Shown here in pieces: positions 1 through 12,100 of a stretch of 64,000 nt of DNA. Source of the stretch: Bretschneidera sinensis (taxonomy: Eukaryota > Streptophyta > Magnoliopsida > Brassicales > Akaniaceae). Within the stretch, counting starts at the first letter, position 1. The number at the start of each line of letters is the position of its first letter. The notes under the pieces are model-generated. The model saw only the letters and a program-made list of their open reading frames with translations. It was not told the DNA's origin and ran no database searches. The position numbers and the translations under genes were made by a program. The stretch is taken from positions 22,643,501 to 22,707,500 of the forward strand of contig CM043700.1 of NCBI GenBank assembly GCA_023935145.1. The letters are read 5' to 3'.

Positions 1-162
1 ATTGATAACTCCTAAAAAATTCATTAGTTACACTTAAGAAATCCATTGAAAATACAAAGACGAGTTTCACAAGCCCACGGGCATTACTTGGTTAACCAAA
101 TGGCAAATATCCTATCAAATAAAATTTAAAAGAATGACGATAAAGTCCAACACCAAAATCAG

Positions 163-1059
163 TCAATCAATGAGCCCTGCCCTTGCCTTAATGATCAACT
201 CTTTAAACTCTTCATCAGCACTCTTAAGCATCATTGACAAGGGCAACTTGACACCACTCTGCACAACCTCCATGTGCCTCGGCTTTATTCTCTTCTCCAA
301 ACTAAATGCAAAATATTGGGGGAACTCTTTTAATATCCCTAATTTCCTCTTCATCTCACCCACAAAATACTCGAACTTTGGCTTAAAATTGGTGTCAACA
401 CTGAAAGTGAGCAGCCCTGGACACCTCAAAACCATACCTACAGCTTCTTTCCTTGAGAACCCGATACTCTCCAAATAATGTAGCTTTGGTATCAATGTGT
501 TTTCCACACTAGAGACCAACAAAACGGGATCTTGGTAAACCAAAGCATCCAAATCTTTGAACCCAAGTCTTTGAAGATAAAACAGAGCAGGTTTCAGCTG
601 GTCTCTGACACTAAAAGTAAGCAATCTTGGGTATTTGTTGACCTAAAGCTGTAATCTGGGACTTTTAGATCCTGTGAGAAGAAATTGAAAACTGGGTTGA
701 GTTCAGTTTTGATGTTAGGTGAGGATTTGTGGGCACATGCCAAAGATTCTGGGTAGGTCATTTTGGTAAATGCCTTTAGATTGGAGGAAGGAAATTATGG
801 ATTGGATGGAGTGAAGTGAGACAGTGTGGAGAGAATGCTTTACCTGAGTCAACACCCATGAGGCATAAGATATTTTCTTTGATTTGGAAGGAGAGGGTTT
901 CATCGGCAACAGTGTAGAGTGGGTTCTCTTGGAGGAAGCTCTTCTTGGGTTTTCCTACTAAGAGGATGTTTGGTTGCTGGGAATTTGAGGAAGGAGATGC
1001 TGGTTTCTGAGGGGAATGCAGAGGGAAGAGTGTAATCCTATTGCAGCTGTTGCTGACAT
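163..1059 (-). pseudogene. mTERF-family (mitochondrial/plastid transcription termination factor) pseudogene
   Basis: Reading leftwards from an ATG at 1059, the translations match a plant organellar mTERF protein: helical repeats with the typical proline-bearing LxxxP pattern (for example YPRLLTFSV and CPGLLTFSV) and a C-terminal block containing KEFPQYFAFSLEKRIKPRH that is diagnostic of plant mTERFs. Functional relatives are intronless nucleic-acid binding proteins targeted to chloroplasts or mitochondria. The last 153 codons (163-624) are open, but the rest is split over different frames. Continuity breaks near 958, near 840 (with a short loss after the GVDSGKA block), near 715 and near 640. 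At least four independent frame changes in under 1 kb argue for a dead copy rather than introns. The terminal stop is in place. A clustered assembly error is possible but less likely. Family identity is recognised from motifs; the exact orthologue is not claimed. Confidence 0.8.
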
Positions 1060-3154
1060 GGTTATGTTAGGAAGAGAAAAAGAGAGCTTCCTTTCTAAGG
1101 TCTCATCCATTGATTTTATTTGTATATGTGGCAATGAGACGTGGCACTTTGCTTGAAATTGGTTGGCTGAAATAGGATTACATAGATTTAGTTTGCTGCG
1201 GAAAATTTGGATCCGCCTGCTTGTGAGCCATCTATGAAAAAGGAAAATTATATTCATAGCTTAATCATAGTGCGCGTTTGGCTCATTAAGCAAATTTAAA
1301 TTAATTTATTCAAATATGATGAAAAAAAATTTTATCTTAAATAAATTGATTTAGACTTGTTAAACTCTTAGTTTTCCAAATTGCCTAAAAATCTAGGGTG
1401 ATGGTTTAGTAAACAATAACTATGCTTAACCAGAATTTATCTATTGTTCGTTCGGTCAACTTTAAATTTAAAAAACCTAACCTTGAAAAGTTATTTGCAT
1501 CCAATGAAATCAAACATAAGATCAGCATCACACGTCCTACCTACCATTTGAACTTGACATGTTCATCTCTGAAAATAGCATCAAACAATCTTAACATCGA
1601 CATCAATCCACCTGAAATAAATGAGTTCGAATGACCAATTTTGTCAAACTACCTAAACAAATTTGAAATAAATGAATACAAGTTGGATTTAACAATTTTC
1701 AGCTGGAAAGTTTATTTGCCCCTTGTCCATGATAGAGTTAAAAGCGCAAACAAGAACCAAAGAAAATTCCATAAGCCTACTTATAATCTCTGATTCTTCC
1801 AATTTTGTTTTCTATATCACAGCTTTGTTTTCTGCCGTCCAAATAAGTAATAAGTAACCCTAATGCAAGATAAAAAGATTTATATACCAATCCTTGCTCC
1901 ATTATCAACTCAACGAAAGCCAACCTGTTTATTAAAAGAATGGCTTGAGTTTAACGGATTATTTTCCAAAAATTAGTATCATCCATGATATCAAATGTTT
2001 TCTATAAAAACGATGACTCAGAAATATCAAATGTGTCAACAGTTTCTGTAATTCAAGATACCAAACAAATAGCAGCACAAAAACATTTGTCCGCAAGCAC
2101 AAAGTTCACTTTCACATTGCTAATTGGGAAAAAAATTGATTAACAAAAGCAAACAATAACAACAAAAAAAAAAGAGAGAGAGAGCTCAGTTAGCTGTATA
2201 AAGTATAAACAAGCTTCTAAGATATCTCGAACAACATAAATTATATGAACATGAAAAAATGGGAAAAAATAAAACTTTCCCCAGCAGCAGCTCCAGTGGC
2301 AACTATAGAAACCAATTTCCAATTTGCTTTCAGTACTGAATGCCACTTCAATCCTACACAACATTGCATAGAAGATGGCCTGGCCAGAGAATAATTATAA
2401 TTACTAGGTTGCATTCATAAAATAAACATTAGGCATAAAAGAGCAGGTTTTGTGACTAATCCATAGTATGTTGATTTGGATGACCAGGAACTTACCCATA
2501 TCTTCTTGTCTGTTTATTGAAGGTTACCAGGAGGAAAAGGAGAGGAAATCTAGACCTTTTCAGAAAAACCTTGTTCCAAACCCGTCCCAAAACCATATAA
2601 CAAGGCAAACAGTCAGATTTTAATACTGTGTTTGGACTCATTAACTACATCTGAACACATGACAAGCTCAAACTTATGAGAGGCTTGGCTCCCATATCAT
2701 CTATTAATGCAAAACAAAGTCCCTTTAATGCCCATTCAATCTCAGTAGAAAATGAGAAATTGAGAGACCCCACATTGATTGCATAGTAAATAAATTAGAT
2801 GATCATAAGTAACCATTAACACCAATACTTTAAAATCGCAAACACACATACATGGGCAGGTTGGAGACCTTGACTCCCACCCAATGGCCCCAATGAAGGC
2901 ACCTTTGGTTCCCCGAACCCAAAGTATGCCAATAAAACAGCTTTTCGCTCCCCCAACCTTTAGCCTACCCTTAACCAAGGCTCTCCTCGAACTTCGTATA
3001 ATAAAGCTTCAAAACCCAGCTAACCCAGATTAGTATTTTTTAACAATTAAATAATTGACGGCCATTCTAAATGCACAAAGAAAGATGCATTATGCTATGA
3101 TGAAGTGATATACATACCAGTAACTAAAAGCACTTTCCCTCTTCAGATTGAGTG
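1060..3154. other. Intergenic and 3'-flanking DNA with no recognisable gene
   Basis: This is AT-rich sequence with only short, unconvincing reading frames. A short poly(A)/(GA)n microsatellite lies near 2161-2186. The part next to 3155 should hold the 3' untranslated region and poly(A) site of the ILP1-like gene, but I cannot fix the cleavage site. Confidence 0.5.
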
Positions 3155-6100
3155 TCAATGTTGCCCATGGCTTTTACTCATAGAATGCCGCCTTAGGAGC
3201 TTTTGGCCTGGAGTTTGGTGCTCATCCTAATAAGGAAATTCACGTCAATGTACATGTAAAAAGACTAACAGAATCTCAGAGGGGGAAGGGGGAGGAAATC
3301 TGAAACGGAAAATGGAAAAGAACGGTTAAATATTATTTCAAAAGCTGAGCCTAAGGTAGAATAATAACACATGAAATATGTAAAAATCTAGAAAGACAAG
3401 AGCATGTAACCACCATATACAAAGATCTAGACATGAGGATATGTAACCACCATAAGGTAAGCAAGTTCCCATAATATACATAGTGATGCCAGACAGATGA
3501 TTAGAGAGAAACAGATTGAGAAAGGGAGAAACAGCAGGAAAGCAGGGAGATTAGACCGAATGAAATAAACTACGTAGAAAAAAAAACAGAACAAAACAAG
3601 AACAAAACAAGCAATAAGGAGAAGGGGACAAGAGATATACCAAAACTCAAGTTTATTCCATCATCTAGTCTCCTTACAATCTTAATATTAGTGCTCTTAT
3701 ATAGGCACCAAACATTATTTAAATAAGAAAGCAAATCAAATCATAATAATTATTTAATTGCCTAAATCTAATTTTCCTAAAATACATGTCCAAGAATAAC
3801 ATCCCAAAATAATAAATATTCTCTTTCCCATTCTGCATCATTCTCCCCCACTTACAAAAAACTCGACCACTAGTTTTGAAGTGGTGAATCAAAACTTGTG
3901 ATTCTTTAAGTTGCATGACAAAGACTTGCAATTTTCAAAATGTAGCAGTCTCGATCTAGCAGAAGAAGAATATCAAGAGGAGTTGATAGGAGCCTCAATC
4001 TAATGCGGGAGGACAAAATCAATGTAAGGAAGGTCACACGCACAAATCTTGCTCTCATCTTGGCTTTGACCTTGTTCATTTTGAAGTGACTCAATAAGTA
4101 CAGCCTCACAGTGAATGGTAGAGCTTTCTTCAATGATTTGTTCATTCATTTTAATGTTTGTGTGGATCGGAGAAACAATTCCAAACTCGTCTTGAATGCA
4201 ATCAAGATTGGTAGAAGTTTTGGTGAAAGCTGATTCCACTTGTTATTTCACTTGTTCAAGGAGTTGCTGCATCTTGCGAATTTGAGTCTTAAAGATGGAA
4301 TACTCGATTTCCAATTGATAGCAATTAGCATAAAAACACTGACCATTCAACTTGGTTTTAGCCCAAATAGCATCTTGAGGCCAATAATATTGCACGAGAG
4401 CTTGAAATTCCATTGAATTGGAGAAAAAACTAATTTTCTCTCTCCACAAGGCCAAATAGACCAAAAACTTGATAGAGCACATCTTCTATAATGTGATACA
4501 GTACATGATGAACTGTAACCAAAAGATCTCGACTAAACTCACACTTTCCTCACAAGTGACTCCAATTTGATGTAAATAAAAAAAAGGAACATAAATAAAA
4601 CAAAAAAATGATTTTGAGGTTTTTATTAATTTGGGTTTAAGGAGAGAATTTGTTGTGACAGAGTGAGGGATTCGGCTCTGATACCAACAGAAAACAGAAC
4701 AAAGGGAGAACAGAACAAGCAACAGGGAGAAGGGGACAAGATATATACCAAAACTTAAGTTTATTCTATCATCCAATCTCCTTACAATCTTAATATCAGT
4801 GCAATACATATAGGCACCAAACATTATTTAAATAAGAAACCAAATCAAATCATAATAATTATTTAATTGCCTAAATCTAATTTTCCTAAAATACATGTCC
4901 AAGAATAACATCCCGAAATAATAAATATTCTATTTCCTATTCTGCATCACATAGTAGGCTGGAAACAACTATTGGATAAGCTAAATCAATGGCCTCTTAT
5001 TAGCTACAAACAAGAAATTGTAACCAAACAAACATGTTACTATTACTTCTGCTCCGACCACCCATATTTCCAGCAAAAAAAGGCCTAACGTGTAACAATT
5101 TTTGAAGAACTTAATAATTTTAACCATAAACAAAATTCATAGTATTTAAGTTCTATCGACAATCATTATCCACATCACCATTAATGACAAGTCCCTCTAT
5201 ACTATAAGACAAGATAACAAGTAACTTATTAGCAATACTCAAAAACCCAAATTTCTCTCTCCAAAAGTTCCACAGAGATAGAAGAAACTGCACAAAATGG
5301 AACTCCTCTTTGCCTATCATTTGCTTAGAGTCGCACCAAAATTAGCTGACATAAATTGAACACAATAAGTGACAGACACATAAATTGTTTATTATCTAAT
5401 TCACTATTTCAACTCATTAACAACATGAATGCTCAAAGAAAAATAAGTACTCTATCCATCGGATTAGTCACTTTCTATGTTGTATATCCCTTAATGTTTG
5501 TCCACTGTCACAAATCAAAGCACAATATTTTTTACTTTCTCATATTACCCCTTACCGTCAATGAAAACTACTCAAAAGGTGAAGTACTAATTAAGTAAAA
5601 ATAATAATAATGAAACGGGAACTTGGAAAAAAAAATTAAAAAAAAGATACGGTTAAGTGCACTAATTGTTTCCTCTAGACAGAACTCAGAAGTAACAAAA
5701 TAAGCAGAAGTAAATTTCCCCCCATTCATGGATAAGGCCAAGGCAATCATTTAGGAGCCATATTATCCGGGAGATCCAACTAACAAGATGCCATAAGCGA
5801 ACTGCCTTTTGTAACAGCTTATTCACCAACCGTAGCAGAGAGTAATACACAGGTAGCATCTTTCAAGTTCAACAATAACATTTAGTGAATCATGGATATT
5901 CCATAACAATCTTGGATTTCCACTGCAAAGGAAAAGTATGGCAGGCCAATTCGACAGGCAATAACATAAACTATAGATTGAATAACCAGCACCTAGCCAC
6001 CAAGGAGATGGCTACTACATGAAGTTCAATCAAATTGACGAACTCCAATATTGGTCACAAATGAAGATATTCAGATATTGTATCAGTCACTAGGTAGAGA

Positions 6101-9100
6101 AACCAAATATTGAGTCCTTGATTGAAGATAGTAAGGTGATAGAGACAACAAACCTTGTACAAAGATGCTGCTGACTCAGACTGTACTGTCTGCAGTGGAA
6201 TATGCCCGAATGATCGTAAGGCATCTAGTGCATCCAAGGTCAGCTGCCACCCAGAAAGTGCAACAGAATCTGCATTAGTGTTGGAACCAGAGATACTACA
6301 GCCAGCAGCAGCAACATTTTCATTCACCCAGGGGCAGAACTTGTTGTGATGGATAATAGGATCAAATTCTATAGCTTCTTCATAATTGCTTTCCCCTTTT
6401 GGAGGCCCTGAAAAATGAAGTAGTGTTGATAATGTGTCAAGAATATGAAAAGGGAAAAGAAAAAAAAATGAGTAAAAATGAGTGACGTATCAGTCTTAAG
6501 GTGTTAAAGTAGACATATTTATAAGAATCAATAGTGCCAATGACCAATGAAGACAATTCTTTCCTAGACAACATAACATAGCAGAACACAATAGGCATAG
6601 AAGTATGAGATAACCTCCCAGGTCTAATGAACAGCTTAATAGTTTAGCATCCAGATTACTAGTTTCAATTTACAGTAAAGGCTGACCAACGATCTACAAA
6701 GAAGCAAACTGGTACCAGCCAGCATCAATCAGACTGCACTCAGAAATCTGTCTAGTCCAACATCTCTAAGTAGCTCATTAAACATTAGTATAATAAGTGT
6801 TGCTCAAACTAAAATGTGACCCAAACTACTTGGGTCAGCAGCGTCAGTTAGCAAATACTTTACCTCAGATCTACCCGGCCTCAGCCCATGCTCTCTGTAA
6901 GATGGATGTTTTAAGGTTTAATGACTTCCAGGTTAGATTACATGTCGACAGTCTCAGAATTTTTTTTATAAGTATCTCGACAGTCTCAGAATTTTTCACA
7001 TCAAATGCATTGGAAGGACAAATGATGAAGATCTAAAACCAAATTAGAGAGTTCATCTATTAAAATCAGTAAACAAATAGAAGATTAAACATTTAAGAAA
7101 CTGATACAAATTGTATACACCAAAACCATCAACAGGCCTTTAAAGTTTCTCAAGGTCTAAAAGTACAATAGAACAAAAGGCTTGTTATTTGTTACAGATG
7201 CTCAAGGTGTACAATGTATTAGTATGATTGTTCCAGGTACAAAATGCATGGTTGCTAAAACCAGCCATGCACCGTTAGAAAGAATAAACAGACCAGCTTA
7301 ACTCTGTCCTATCTCTGCTAGTAATATGTGAACGAATAATTAGAAAAAATAAATAAAATAACATATACTGCAAACATAAGGTGCATACAAAATGTTTATT
7401 TATAACACATAGAGGTTAAAAATGAAAAGGACAAATGCCTCAGAAAATAAGAGAGAAATATTTCCGTTCAATTAAAATAAAACCATTGAGTTAATAATTT
7501 ACATCCCCAACCACGAACCAAGCATGTCATTCACAAAATGCAGGTATAAAGAATAAACAGACCAGCTTAACTCTGTCCTATCTCTGCTAGTAATATGTGA
7601 ACGAATAATTAGAAAAAATAAATAAAATAACATATACTGCAAACATAAGGTGCATACAAAATGTTTATTTATAACACATAGAGGTTAAAAATGAAAAGGA
7701 CAAATGACTCAGAAAATAAGAGAGAAATATTTCCGTTCAATTAAAATAAAACCATTGAGTTAATAATTTACATCCCCAACCACGAACCAAGCATGTCATT
7801 CACAAAATGCAGGTATAATTGGAATTACTCAATTCAACATAAATTGCCAGTTTCCGGAGTCAAGAATCAAGGAAAAGAGAAAAATAAGTGAAACAAATGA
7901 TATCATTGAGAAGAAGCCAGAAAAAATGATGATGGAATTTAAAATACCTGGCGCTAAATAGAGAAGTCTCCAGTTCAGTTAATATTCAGTAGTTTGTCAA
8001 ACCAGTTTGCAATAATTCCTAATTGCTAAGGTAGCATGATAAATAAAAACAAAATGGCCTAGTGACCTAACAGCCCCAAAAGGCCTTCAAGAGTAAACTC
8101 AAATCCAATCTGATTACTTGAATCTAACCAGTATCATACAAAGCATTTTACCTATCCCATTTGCAGCTGCATATTCTGCCTCTACATATGGAAAATTGTT
8201 TGTAGATGACGATTTTCCAGCCTTTGTGACATCTTTCTTTGTTGTTCCATAACCAGAGTATGCATTAGCATTACAAGAAAGAGAAGGGTGGGCACCGTTC
8301 TCATGGGCTAACTGGCAACCATTACCTATCTTTTCACCACTTTCTACAGATTCTGCCTTGGCAGAACCATCAACTTTTGAACCACTACCTGCCCTTCCTA
8401 CAGAGCGAGACAACATCTCCTGGCTATCACCACGATGATCTTCTCTGTGTATTTCATCAGGGACAATCTCATCCATTAACCCAGGATCTGCAGCAGATTC
8501 ACCTGTCTGGCCCTGATTTTCAGCATCTTCTATTCTAGGTTCCACATCACCAACAACACTATCCGCTCTATGGACAGAAGCATCAGCGCCATGAATTTCA
8601 GCTTCATGGCTAGCACACATACCAACACTCCCTCCACTGATTCCAAAACTAAACCCATCCCTAGCCTGAGCTGTCACAGTTTCTGCATTGAAAATTTCTT
8701 CACCATCATTTGTACTACTGATTCCCATTTCACCAGGAACTGCTTCAGCAGCCTGTCGTCGGAAACAGATGCTATGCTGAGCTTGATTACTATAATTCAA
8801 TTCTGATGTGTCATTTATGTCAAGATTTCCATATGCACTAGAAGAGGGGAAATGAATATCTTCAGCATCTCCAGGAAAATTTTCAACACTATCCATGGAG
8901 TCGTCATCTGCACCGTGACACAATGTATCCATTGCAATGACAGACGATGCACGGGTTGAATCTATAGTTGATGGGACTCCCATAACATGCTCACTTCCTT
9001 GCCGAAACAAAGCAACTCTGTTTCCATCTGCATAAGTCTCAAAACCGACTGAATAGCTCGGACCTGCGCCAGATGAGTCTCTTGGATATGTAGAACAATT

Positions 9101-12100
9101 TGTGTCAAATTTATCCGAGTCACAACCGCGTTTTGAAGGCCCAGCAGAATACTGTCTATCATCTGTGATTTCATCACCATCACGATCAATGACAGTTCCT
9201 TCGACACTATCAGCCTGCCGCATCCTTAAGTGCGGCCTATCATCTGAGCTGCCACCTATTTCTAAGCTTCGTTTACGAGAACTAGGACCCCGTGACTCGT
9301 ATGAAGCTGCACGATCACCAACCTCACTGCCTGATGGTTGTCCAATCATTAGATCCCTCCCCAAGTCTGCATCATGAATATTTCCAGACATTGCTGCCCT
9401 GTCCACCTGAGTAGAAGGCAGACCCCAAGCCATTGTAAGATTTAAATCAACATCTGTGTTTTGCAGCAATCTCCCCTGATCATTTGTTGCCACTTCATCA
9501 CGGTCTTCAGTTTGTTCTTTCTCTGGATCATCAAGAGCAACCCAACCACTGATTCCACTGGCTGCACTGACTCCACGTGTCAATCCCATCTTTTTGCTTG
9601 CATCAGGAATATCAATGTTGCTGGGAGCAAAACGGGCAGGTCGAGGGACAGTTAAGAAATCCAAAATTCTGACAGTAGCACCACATAAGCTACAATCTAA
9701 TAAAGGTGATCTTAATTCACATCTAGACTCCACAACTAACATTTTATTCTTTCCAGTGTCCTTTTTCAGTGAAGCAGAGAGTTTATTTTTGCTTGATCCA
9801 GGATCCTGTGAAAGATGGATCCGGACTGGGGCAGGGCCAAAAGAACATCCATTTCTAGCTGATTGAGCAGAATGCTCTTCACAGTCTTGAACATTTGGAA
9901 GCCATCTTGGTTCCCATCCGCAAAGACTTATAAGTTTCTGGGCCTGCCAAAGGAATTATTGGATAGACGACAAGAAAATATACCTAATTAGAAAGACATG
10001 AAACAAGAAGTTATTTACCAGCAAAGACAATCGTTAATATATCTTACACGAGTATACAAACAGAATGGACCATCGGGGGAGGTTTCAAATTCTGCAATAC
10101 TCTCTGATCTGATTTCCACTTCCCCGGCTGTAAAATTTAGCGACTGAGACAGAAAGCGATCAATCTGTGGGCCCCGCGAACCCCGCATCTGCTCAATTGC
10201 AGATGCAGCCACAATAGGAAGATAATGAAATTGCAGAAGGCCATCACATCTATCCTTATATCCCCCAATTAACGCAGACTGAGGAGTTGGTGGGAACTGC
10301 ACCAAGCTCTCTGGGCAGCTATTTGCTCTCCAAGGACAAGTGAGTTTGTGCCCAACATCCAGCTGCTTGGCAAAGGCTTCACCAGAATCTTCAGCTTCAG
10401 CCAGAAAATATTTGTGGGAAGAAAAGGGAAAAGTAATGAGTGGAAGAGAAAAGACCATCGTCAGTAACAGACAAGATAATGTGATAGGTACTCAATTGTC
10501 AAAAGCTCTGTCTGACAAGGAGAAGGGGAAAGAAACTAAGTAGTATTCAAGGAAAAATCAAAATCCATATCAAATGAAGTTTGAAGAGAAGATGCCAATT
10601 ACTAATCATGCACATAAAAGAGGCAATGGTAAGAAAGAAGAAGTGCCAAGAAAAGGTTAAATCTGTCTGTAACCATGAAGTATACATAGTATACCAAGTG
10701 TAATCCAAATAGTGGCTGAATATAGAAAAAATGGAATTTGAAAAGATAAAAACAACACTAATATTAACCTTCTAACATCAAAATCAAAAACAATGTCACA
10801 TGTCATGAGAAAACAAGTAATTTTGATATTTAGCACGCCATAACAGTTACTAGTATTATTGACTTACCATAAAAAGATAGAAACTAAATTATTAATCATT
10901 TTTCACACAAATAAATAATACAAACTGTTATCTATATGATTAATTCAAGGCTATGATTCTTAGGAAAGAAGTATGATGAAAGAGAAATCATAGGAAAGAA
11001 GAGAGAACGATAGAAAAAATCATAAATAAAGAAAAGATTTATTTTCCCATTATGTGTTTCCTATAGAGGATAAAAAAGTGAAAGGAAAGAAAAAAAAAAA
11101 GAAAAGATATAAAGATTTCATTTTACTTTGCAATCCCCAATACTCCCAAATTCAGAGTAATGTGATCAGTACATGTGAGGAGAAAACCTCAAACTTCTCA
11201 ATGTCCTCTCCTCTCGATTTTCTGTTCAACCCACAGCAGAAAAGTGCTTTCCACTCTCTTTTTTTCATTTCCCTCTTCTTTCCTCTTAATTTTCTCCCAT
11301 ACCAATCACAACCTAAAGAAAAAGGCATATAGCACAAACAAGCATGCTGCATAAATGTCTATGTGTATGACGCCACCTCACTATGCACCAAAGTTGAACA
11401 GTCCCTAAGGGTCATCCTGAAGCAAGAATATGAATGGAAGCTTTATAGAAGAGATGAGTGAAAAAAGGAAAAAAAAATAAGAGGAAGAAAAAGGTTTGAA
11501 TCCAGCCGCTAACCTTCAGCAGTTGTCCAAGATGACAAAGAGACAAAGCTCAGGTTTGCATCACATGATTCACATGCAATTTTATCGACATCAACATTCA
11601 TCCAACCCCTCTGAGCACAAGCCAGTGAACTAGCAACCTGCAAGTAATTAAAAAAGGAATATTGAGATGGCATAAACTAGCTTAACATAATTCTATTTCT
11701 AAAAGAAGTGAACCTATTTAAGTAGGGTCATCGTAAATTTCTACCAACATAAACTAATTGTTACCATAAGTTTTCCTTAGGTACGTTCGCATTTCTTTCT
11801 AAGAGCATCTTTAAAAGTAACTTCTACTGGAATGGTGCTATGACAGAAATGAAAAAAAGAAAGAAATAACTACTTCAGAATTTGTACAATTTCCAGAGTA
11901 GCCATCATTTAATTGCTTGGGACCAATTTATAAAGGAGTCCGCAATTCAATATAGATTCTGAGAAATCTACGATTAATAATTAAGCAGGGTCCCAAAACG
12001 TGATGAATAGAATTTAAGAGATTCATAGCCTTTAGATTGTCCATTTTTATAAATTACAATCATGGACCATTAAAAGCTAGCTTCCTTCTTTTAGCTACCT

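Larger units (their letters stand above)
3578..4949 (-). mobile_element. Small non-autonomous LTR retroelement (TRIM/SMART-like) in the last intron of the ILP1-like gene
   Basis: Two direct repeats of about 263 bp (3578-3840 and 4687-4949) flank about 850 bp. On the minus strand the LTR begins TGATGCAGAAT. Just inside the right-hand (5') LTR is a primer-binding site, TGGTATCAGAGCC (4674-4686), matching initiator tRNA-Met. Just inside the other LTR is a purine tract, AGTGGGGGAGAA (3841 onward). Flanking 5-mers are CGTAG (left) and CATAG (right), a target duplication with one CG-to-CA change. The interior has a degraded minus-strand frame (about 4000-4482) split by one TAA, with no protease, reverse transcriptase or integrase. 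It lies in the same orientation as the host gene, in the intron between 3226 and 6154. Confidence 0.8.

Noticed and set aside
2742..2978. 78-codon minus-strand frame near the ILP1-like 3' end.
   Set aside because: No similarity to known proteins and it lies in probable untranslated or flanking DNA.
8570..9377. Plus-strand frames opposite the large ILP1-like exon.
   Set aside because: Shadow frames of a confidently reconstructed coding exon.
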